Positions 28,401 to 37,400 of a DNA stretch of 64,000 bases are shown piece by piece; the first letter of the stretch is position 1, and each line of letters starts with the position of its first letter. The notes beneath the pieces are model-generated. The model was not told where the DNA came from and searched no databases. It saw only the letters and a program-made list of their open reading frames with translations. Both the position numbers and the translations under genes were made by a program. The DNA is from a virus: the IMG/VR virus record IMGVR_UViG_3300044511_000089, positions 1 through 64,000 of that record, one strand, 5' to 3'.

Positions 28401-31400
28401 TGCCGAGCCGCTTCATGTCGACGAGGAACCGGCTCCTGATGATGGGCGGAGACGGGGTGACAATGAGAACCTTCTTGCCCGTCCTCTTGGCAATCTCGTT
28501 CGCCACGACCAGTTCGGTCATGGTCTTTCCAACCCCTGTCCCGTCAGCCAGCATGAACGCCCTCAGCCTCAATGTCAGGAACCTGTGCAGCGCGTAGTTG
28601 ACCGCCACCCTTTGGTGCGGGGTCAGGATGGGATAATCCGTTGACCGCAGGAAGGACGGGATGCCGGTCGGAAGGAGCTTCTCACCGGGCCAAATCAATG
28701 GCGGGCGCTTCCCGTATTTCTTCTCCGCCTCGATGGTGCGCGGGTCTACGCCTTTACGAACAGGGGGCTTAGTGGGTTCTTTCGGCTTTGTTCCTCCAGA
28801 AACGCTTCCGCCCCCGGATGTCCCGCCAGTGCCAGCCGTTCCAGAAACTCCAGTTTGCTTACCTCCGCCGGTATCGGTGGTATCGGTGCTCCCGGCGGCC
28901 AGTCCTCCCGAAGCTCCTCCATCAGAGACTTGCGTGGCCCATTGGGTCGACGCGATGACCGCTTGCGTGACTCTTTTGACGTCGGCTTCATGGCTTATCC
29001 CGCTGATGTTGACCTGTTGCGGCGCTTGCTTGTGAACGTGTCTAAGAATGGCCGCCGCCGTATTGTAAACCTGTTCGAGCGCATGCACAAGAGCCGTGAA
29101 CACCTGCTGGCCCAGTGTGGCGGCGTGCTCAAACAATGCCTTCCCGACCGTCTTGATGTCTTGCGCCCCTTTCCGCATCAGGTTGATGGCCAGATTGGTG
29201 AACGCCTTGAACTGCTCCGGTGTCAGCGCCGGGAATGACAGCAAAGCACCGCTTGCTGCGTAAAGTTCCTTTGAGAACCGTCGAAGGATGGCAGAGTATG
29301 TCGACGGATGCGGCAGCGTCTGGCGTGTCATTCCAGCCACGCGCACTAGGTCGGCGATGCTCGGCTGTAGCAGTTCGATGTCCTTGCCGAGTTGTCGCAA
29401 TACGGAATCGTAGGTCGCCGTCGCCATCACCCTGCGGCTCAGCCCACGCACGAAGTCGGTCTTGCCCTGCCCGTCGTAAGCCTTGGCCACGTCGTAGACA
29501 AACCGTTTCAGGAACAACTGGAGGAACGCCTTGTGGTCCTGAGGGATGCTGGAGATGGGCATGCCGCTCTTGACCAGCCAGTCCGACATCTCGTGCCTGC
29601 CCATGACCCGATGTTCCGCAGCCACGGTCTTTAGCAGGGCCGCGTAATCGTTCACAAACCTGTTCAGCAACCTCTCCCTCGTCGCGTTCCTTTCCTTCTT
29701 GGTCTGTCTCAATGCTTGGACCTTGCGCTCGAAGGTGTCCTCCCATGCCGCGTCGAATATCTTCCACGTCAGTTCGCCCTTCTCGGCCCACCATTGCACG
29801 GTGTCCCACAGGGTTGAACCGATTTCCTCAACCCTTCTTCGGGCGTTGTCGTGCGCGTCCTCAACCAAGTCCTCCCTTGGGGCGGTCTTGGCCTCGATGA
29901 TGAGCGACTCGGGAGTGCTCCCCGGTTCCTCGGCTTGGGCTTCTTCCTCAGCCGTCGCTTCGATGGATACCGCTTCTTCCTCCCCCATCTGCTCCTGCCG
30001 CTGTTCCATCATCAATGCGCGCTGCGCTTCCTCAAGAACGGAGTAGCGCGACCGCGTGGTTGCCTGCATGTCACGGGCCGGTTCAGCGAACTCCTTCTCG
30101 AACTGTTCGACCGAGTCGTAAATGCTGTAATACTTCCTGATTCGGTATTTGAACCGGGCCGATGCAATCGGCACGTAGCGCAACTCGCCGTTCTCCATCC
30201 TCTCCGCAAGAATCTCAGGCAGTCTCCTGTTCCACTTTGATTTCCTGTTCTTGGCGTTCTCAGGCCAAATCATCCAGTCCTCGAACGCCCCTCCCTTGGT
30301 GAACCGTCTCAGGAACGACCCGCCAATGACCTTGCCAGTCTGCTTGTCGAGCAGGTAGACGACCTTCTTTGACTCGTGCTCAAGGTGGATGTCGCCCTCC
30401 GTGCCAGCCGACGTCCTGCCTTCGCTGGCGAAGGTGTCCATCAACCTTGGGACGTTGGCGAGTTCGTCCGGGCTGATTTCGTAGAAGGCCGGGACGATGT
30501 GCTTGTCAACCTCGTTCGCCAAGTCTTGGTTCAGGTCCGCTTCCTGCGCCTTCAAGTAATTTCGGGCGACGGCGATGCGTTCGCTCAGGGTGGGCAGGTT
30601 CGGGCCGGGACGTTCATCCGAACCCTTGGTCCTGAGTTCGTCCTCAAGTTCCTTGATGAGCTTCAGCGTTTCCTCGATGCCAGCCACTCGCTTTTCGAGG
30701 ACCGCCTTCGCCCCTTCAAAGATACCGTATTCCTTGATGATGGAATCCACCCTGTGCTTGACCTCATCCGGCGTCACCAAGCGTTCGACGGCACCCTTGG
30801 TCAGCTTGATGCCCGGCTTCACCTTCTCGGCAATCAGCACCGTGTTGTCGAAGTCGATGTCCTCGGGTGTCAGGAGTTCGTGCCCGGTCTTGTGCGCCTC
30901 GACCACCTTGCGCACCCTGCGCCCAATCTTCTCGCGCATCGCCGACCACGCTTGGAAGAACTTGTCGTAGGAGTTCGGGTAGTTCTCCTTGAGATACTGA
31001 AGTATCTCGTCCCTGATGTAACCGAAGGCGGCTTGGTCGCGGTTGAGCGCGCCGAAGAAGTTCTCATTCACTTCGGTTCTCAGGAAGTAAGGTTTGCCCT
31101 CCGGTGCGAACAGCCGGTGCTTCTTGAGCAACTCGACCAGTTCAGCCCCGTTCAACGAGAACATCCAGTTTTCAAAGGCTGCGAAGTAGGCCGGGGCCAC
31201 TTCATCCGGTTGCACATCCTTGATTTGCTTCCTGATGGTCTTGAAGATGTTCACGAACTCGCGCTGCCTGCCGCCTTGAGCGAACTCTGAGAACACCGCC
31301 TGTTGAATCCGCAGCTTCCTCGTCCCCGATTGCTCAATCTCTTTCACGGCTTCGAGTGCCATCCAGTCCACGACATCACCTGCGCTTGCCAGTTCGTCAT

Positions 31401-34400
31401 TGTCGAGGTCGGCTTTCCCAAGCCATTCCAGCATCACCTTGCGATAGGTCGTGACGAAATCCTTGATGGCGTTCGCGGTTCCCTTGGCAGCCTGATACGC
31501 AACGATTCCGGCCCTTATAGCGTGCGGCATCGCGTCCTCGACCGCTCTTATCATCGCCCACGTCACCACACCGGAAATGGGTTCAATGAAGCTGAACAGC
31601 CTTGCCCTGTTCGCCTTCGACCTTGCCTCTGCGTTGGCAAGCATCCGCTTCAACGCGGCTTCAATCGGGTCGTCACCAGCAGCCTTGGCAGCGGCTTCTT
31701 GCTCTGCTTCTTGCTTTGCAGCTTCCTCGAACAACTTGCGGACACGCTCGCCTGCCGCATCAATCATCGCCTCGTCCGCCTTGGCTTCGAGAGCCTCAAC
31801 GTCGGTGGCATCCACCATCCCCACCACCACGGTTCCGTGTTCCGTCTTGATGACCTTGTCCACAACTCGGCCTGCGTCTTCCTTCTTGGCGGGTTCAGCC
31901 TGAGGGACGGCGTCAGCGGGTTTCGCAGGAGATGGGGCAGGCTTGGGTTGCTGCTCCACCACTTGAGTCACAGGGATGGCGTCGTCTGGAACAACCGAAA
32001 GAGCGACAACAGCCTCGGTCTTGCCTTCACGCGCCTTGGCGTCCTCTGCGACCACCTGTTCGGTGGCCTTTGCAAACAGAGCGTCGAGTTCGGGCGTTGA
32101 TGCCGTCGGGGTTACCGGAGCAACTGGTTCGGTCGGTGTCAGCACCGCCATCACCGCGCCCATGTCTATCACCGCTTCTTCCTTGACGGGCTTTTCCTTC
32201 GTCTCCTTTGGCTTTGGAGCAGCTTCCTGCTTCGGCTCGACAAGCTTCCTGTGGGCCGCTGTCGCCTTTGCCATTGCGTCCACCGCCGAGAGCAGCTTCT
32301 TGCGGTTGGTTTCGGTCGGGTTCTTCTTCCACTCCGCCCTGAGTTCCTCGACCTTCTTGAGGGCGGAGGCGAGTTCCGCCTTGGATTCCTTGATGCGCGC
32401 CGCCTGTTTCTTCGTGGCGTCCTCGACCTTCGTGTTCTTGAGCGCCTGAGTCTCGGCGGCCAAAGCCCTTAGCTCGGCGTCCAACTCCTTGTTGGCCTCC
32501 TTGATGCGTTCTGTGTCCTTCGACTTCTTGGCTTCGTCACTCTTTTCCTTCGCGCGACTCACCCTTGTCAACCTGTCGGCGACCTTCTTCTTGCCTGCCT
32601 TCACTTCCTCGGCTTCTTCCTCGGGTGCGGCTTTCTTCGCTTCAGTGGCTGGCTCTAGCTTCTTGGTCGGGGCAGGAGCCAGTCCGCGCGTCACCAGCTT
32701 CGCCATCACAGCCCTGACCTCGGGCGTAATCTCAATGTCAATGGCGCTGCCTGAAATGGTCTTGTAGATGTCGTTCATCCACTTCTTGATGGCCGCGAAG
32801 ACCTTCTTCAACGTGGCGTTCTCAGCCCCGCCGTCATAGAGGAACCGCTCGAACCCACGGGCGAACTTCTCCTCGGCAGCCTCGCTCCACACGCCATCCT
32901 TGGCACCGGCCCAATCCTCCACGGTCTTGATGTCCCCGTCCGTGATGCCGCTGCGGTGCTCGGCGGGGACATTACGGTTTAGCAGGTTCAATCGTGCGAC
33001 GTGCGCCATCTCGTGCACGAACGAACTGAAGTCCGCGTTCTTGAAACCCCAGATAATGGCACGACCATCTGCGGCGATAGCCACCATCGCCTTCGCCCCG
33101 AGACGGGAGCCTTGGAAGAACGTGCTTGCGGTCGGCTCCTGACCCGCTATTCCGCCCGACTCGTAGTGAAGAACCTCGACAGGGGACAGGTCGCGGCCAT
33201 TCACCCCTACGATGTGGATGAGCTTATCGTCGAAGATGACGTAGTTGTAAGTCGCATCCTTTTTAATCCGGTCATAGTGCGCTTGTGCTTCGTCGCGCGT
33301 AGCAAACAGTTGCAAGCCAAGTGACCCCCCTGATACGCGCCATAAGCCGCCGTCCTCCTGATGCTGTTCTGGAGGTGTGACGCGGCTGAACTGGTCCTTG
33401 TAGCGGATACCCTTGACACCGTGTGCACGCAACGCTTTGGACGCCACGCGCTTGTTGTAGTGCGTTTCGGGGCCGTATCCGACCAGATAGTTGTATGCGA
33501 ACCCCCCATTCGCATTCAACTCTTTAGACACGTCATCGTCCGGTGCCACCCCTAACGCATCGATGGCCTTCTTTACGACATCGGGTTGTTCACCAAGCGG
33601 TGCATCCCAATCGAGCAACTCATCCACGTTGGCGTCCACTGACACCTTGTAGATTGGGGTCTTCTGCCATTTCCACTGTATGCCGCGCTCCTTTAGTGCC
33701 TCAGGGTTTCGCTCTAGTTCATACAGAATATCCCGCACCTGAGCCAGCGCGTCTTCTAACTCTGTGTCTACGGGTGATGATGGAAACCCGGCTGCTTCCC
33801 TGTGTTTTTTGACGTCTATGGCTATATCCAGTCCCTTACGAGCAAAGATGACGTCCTCAAGCGTTACGGGTCCATCCTCGCTAACATCTCTGCGCTGCTG
33901 AATCGCACTCCATAGCCGATTGGCCACATGGTGATTTAGTAGCACATCCTCCGTTAGAGGCCGGTTGTTCTTGTCCACCACGCTTGCGCCAGACAGTGGC
34001 AGTCTGTCTGACATCTCGTCCTGATATTGCTTTGCGACGGCGGGTGATTGGGCAATGTAGATGCCCCAGCCGAATGACGCAGTGCCCTGACCGTTGCCAA
34101 TGAACTTAACCAGAAGCCTTCGCTCCTGAGGATTCTTCTGGTTTAGAATGTCGGCATAGGATGCGTGCAACCCTTCAAGCTGAAGCAGGATTCCGCCGCC
34201 ATCGAAGTCCTTCGGTATCTCCGCGCTTGGCGCTGCGATGGCCAGCCTGTTGAGCGGTATGCCCATCGCCTTGGCCAGTGCGACAGCCGCCTCCGCTTGG
34301 TCGTCGTCCAGATGGAACGCCTTCTTCAGGATGCCGCGTGACACCGCATGGATGTCCTTCGATTCCTCCCATGCCTTCTGCTCGGCGTCCTTCTTGCGCT

Positions 34401-37400
34401 TCTTGGCCTCGGCCAGCAACGCTTCGTTCTCCTTGATGAGCGGCCAATACTTCGCCGTGAGGTCGGGATACTCAAGGATGCCAGAGCCGACTTCCTTGTC
34501 CTTCTCAGCCAGTTCAATGACCCGTTCCCTGTGAAACGCCTCGATTTGCGGAAGATGCGCCTGTATCCATTGAGAGGAAGCCGTGGCAGACAGGAGACTA
34601 ATCAACCCGTCCAGCGTGGTGTGGGGAAGGATGATGTAACGCGACAGGATGCTCCTGAGTTCCGGGTCGATGGCCACCGGCGGTGGGGCCGTGGCGGGTG
34701 CTGGCTGTGCGGCGGCCTCCTTGTCGGCATCCGCCTTGACCCGTTCCCAAATCCTCTGCGCCCGTTTCTCCGAGATGCGTCCACGATACTTCCCGTGGAT
34801 GCCCTCGGCTGACAGCATCCCGGTTCCCTTGCTGGCGAAGTATTTGTTCGTCGCCTTGACCTGCGCAACGAGGTCGTCGTCCAGCTTGTCCGATTCAGCC
34901 TTCAACAGTTCGTAGGCGGCCCGCTTCTTTTCCTCGACTTGAATGGCGTGCAAGTCGCCTTCACCGGCTGATTCTTCCTCGACGAGGGTGGCAAGGCTTC
35001 CAAGCTGCCGTTCGGTAAGGCCGAGCTTGGTCTTTACTTCGGACGTGATGCGGCTCACCAGCTTGGCGTTGCTCGCCTCGGAAGGCTTCTTCTTCGGTTG
35101 CGCCACCTTCTTGGCAGGCTCCTTCACAGCCTCCTTTGCAGGTGCCGTCACCTTTTCTGTCTTCTGCGCGACCTTCGGTGCAGGTGCAGGAGTAGGAGTA
35201 GGAGCCACAGCCTTGGGCTTCGGTGGGGCCGCTACGGTTTCCTCTTTCTCCGAAACCTTCAGGCCACCCACACCAAGGTCGGACGGATGGTATTGGTACG
35301 CGCTCTTTGACCCTTCGGGGACTGCCTCGACAAGCTCCGGGCTGATGATGTCCGTGACGGTGACGTTTTCGCGCACCATCTCGTTGTTCAGCTTCCTGCG
35401 TCCCGTGGTCTGCTGGCCAATCGTGATGGCGACACCCTTGTCGTCGACCAGTGTTGGAACCTTCCGCGTGATGGCCGGTGCTGGCTCAGGCTCAGCCGGT
35501 TCTTCGGCTGGCTTCGCAGCCTCGGGGACAGGCTGGATTTTATTCAGCAAACCGATTGCGCCTTCCTTGACCTTCTTCTGTTCCTCAGGCTTCAGGTCGG
35601 CGAATGGCCGGTGGATGTCGGGCGCGTCCCCAATCAACTGCTTCCGCTCGTCCACGTCGGACCCGTTCCAGATGTGCGCCGCAGCCTCGTCCTCGGTGAA
35701 CTTGCCGAACACCTTCTTGACCTTCCAACGACCGTTCGCGTCCAGTGACTGTGTTCCATCCTCGTTGAACTGGACCGCAAGGACAGGCTGGTCGCTGCGC
35801 TTGCCCGCCTCGTCCACGGTGTAAATCAGCCCGCCAAGAATGGCCGCCTTGCCTCCATAGTATTGCTCGAAATTGTCCTGTGTCAGAACCGTGTCCCCAT
35901 CAAGGACAAGCTCGCCGTTGAACCGAATCCCGGTATCAGCCTCCGGTGTCGGTGTAGGTGTCACCGCTCCGCTGGCAGCAGGTGTTCCGGCAGGCGGCGT
36001 TGCGGTTCCAGCAGGAGCGCCAGCAGGTGGGGTCGCGGGGCCAGCAGGAGCGCCAGCAGGTGGCGGTTCCTCGGTCGCCGGTGGTTCGGTTCCAGTGTCC
36101 TCCGTTTTGGGCGCTTTCCGTGTGGGCGGTGGCTTCCTGTGAACCAAGGCCGAGAACGGGGAACTGATGCCGACACCCGCAGCGCCACCAATCGCGCTGT
36201 TGATGACCCTGTCCACGTTGTCGCGCGTCCACACGATTTCCTTCTTCGCAGCGTGCGCCTCGGCAGCGATGTTGATGACCTCCTGCAACCCTTCCGTGAT
36301 TGCCTCCGAAGGGATGCTATCCGCCGCGTCTTGAATGACGCGAACAAGATAATGCTTCGCTTGTTTCTGGCCCAACCCCGGAAACTTCAGGGCAAGCGCC
36401 TTGGCTGATACAAGGTTCTGGACGTTGTTTGGCAGCATGTCCAGAGAGCCGACGGCCAGACCGTAGGTCAGGGCGTAGAACAACCTGTCCGATTCCGGGA
36501 TGTCCGGGTTGGCCATGAGGTTCTGGTAGACCTCGCCCTGCCCAAGCGCCGCCGAGTTCGCCATCACCACGCCTCGGGAAGCCCACAAGCCCTTTGTCGC
36601 GTTTATCTCCTGAGTCAGCAGGCTCCTGCTTATGGGTGACAGGGCCGCCGCTCCAATCCGCCCCTCAAGTGCGTCGGTCAGTTCTTTCTTAACCACGGCT
36701 TGAGCAGCGTCGGTCAGCCCGTGTCCAATCTCCTTGGCGACTGCCTTCTTCAAGAGGCTCTTGACCGCCGACTTGCCAAGGAAGCCACCGATAAACCCTA
36801 CCGGCGCAGCTTCCGGCCCTGCTGCGCCTGTACTTATCAACGCCCCTGCTACGCCCGTGGCTGTGGACTCAACAATGGACGGGAACACTTGGCCCGCTTG
36901 TGAAGCGAGATACTTGGCAAGCGAGGAAGCTGAATCAACGTCCCTGTAGCTTGGAACGGCTGGCCGCAGGTCTTCCCTCGTCGCCTGTGCCTCGGCCTTG
37001 TGCGCCAGCTCACCGAAGAACTTCTGCCCACCCTCGAAGTCAGCGACCGCACTCGCCAACTGACCGAAAGAGGCGATGGTCGACCCGAGACTGTAGGTGC
37101 CAGCCTTGATGCCCTTGACACCCTCGGCGATGACACCGCTGCTCGGGACGAATGATTCAGCAAGCTCTCTGGCTCGCTTCACAGCAGGCGACTCGCCCGT
37201 CTTCAGGGCGTTGTAACGCGTCAAGAATGACGGTTCCGCAGTCCTAAGCTCGTCAGGAGAGGCGGCGTCTCCCATCGCCTGAATGATGTCGTTGTCAGTG
37301 CGGGTGTCATTCGGGTAACGGGCGCGATGCTGTCGCAGGAGGATGTCGATGGGACTCTCCCCAGTCGCAGCGGCACCGGGCATCTGAAGCGTGTCGGGCA

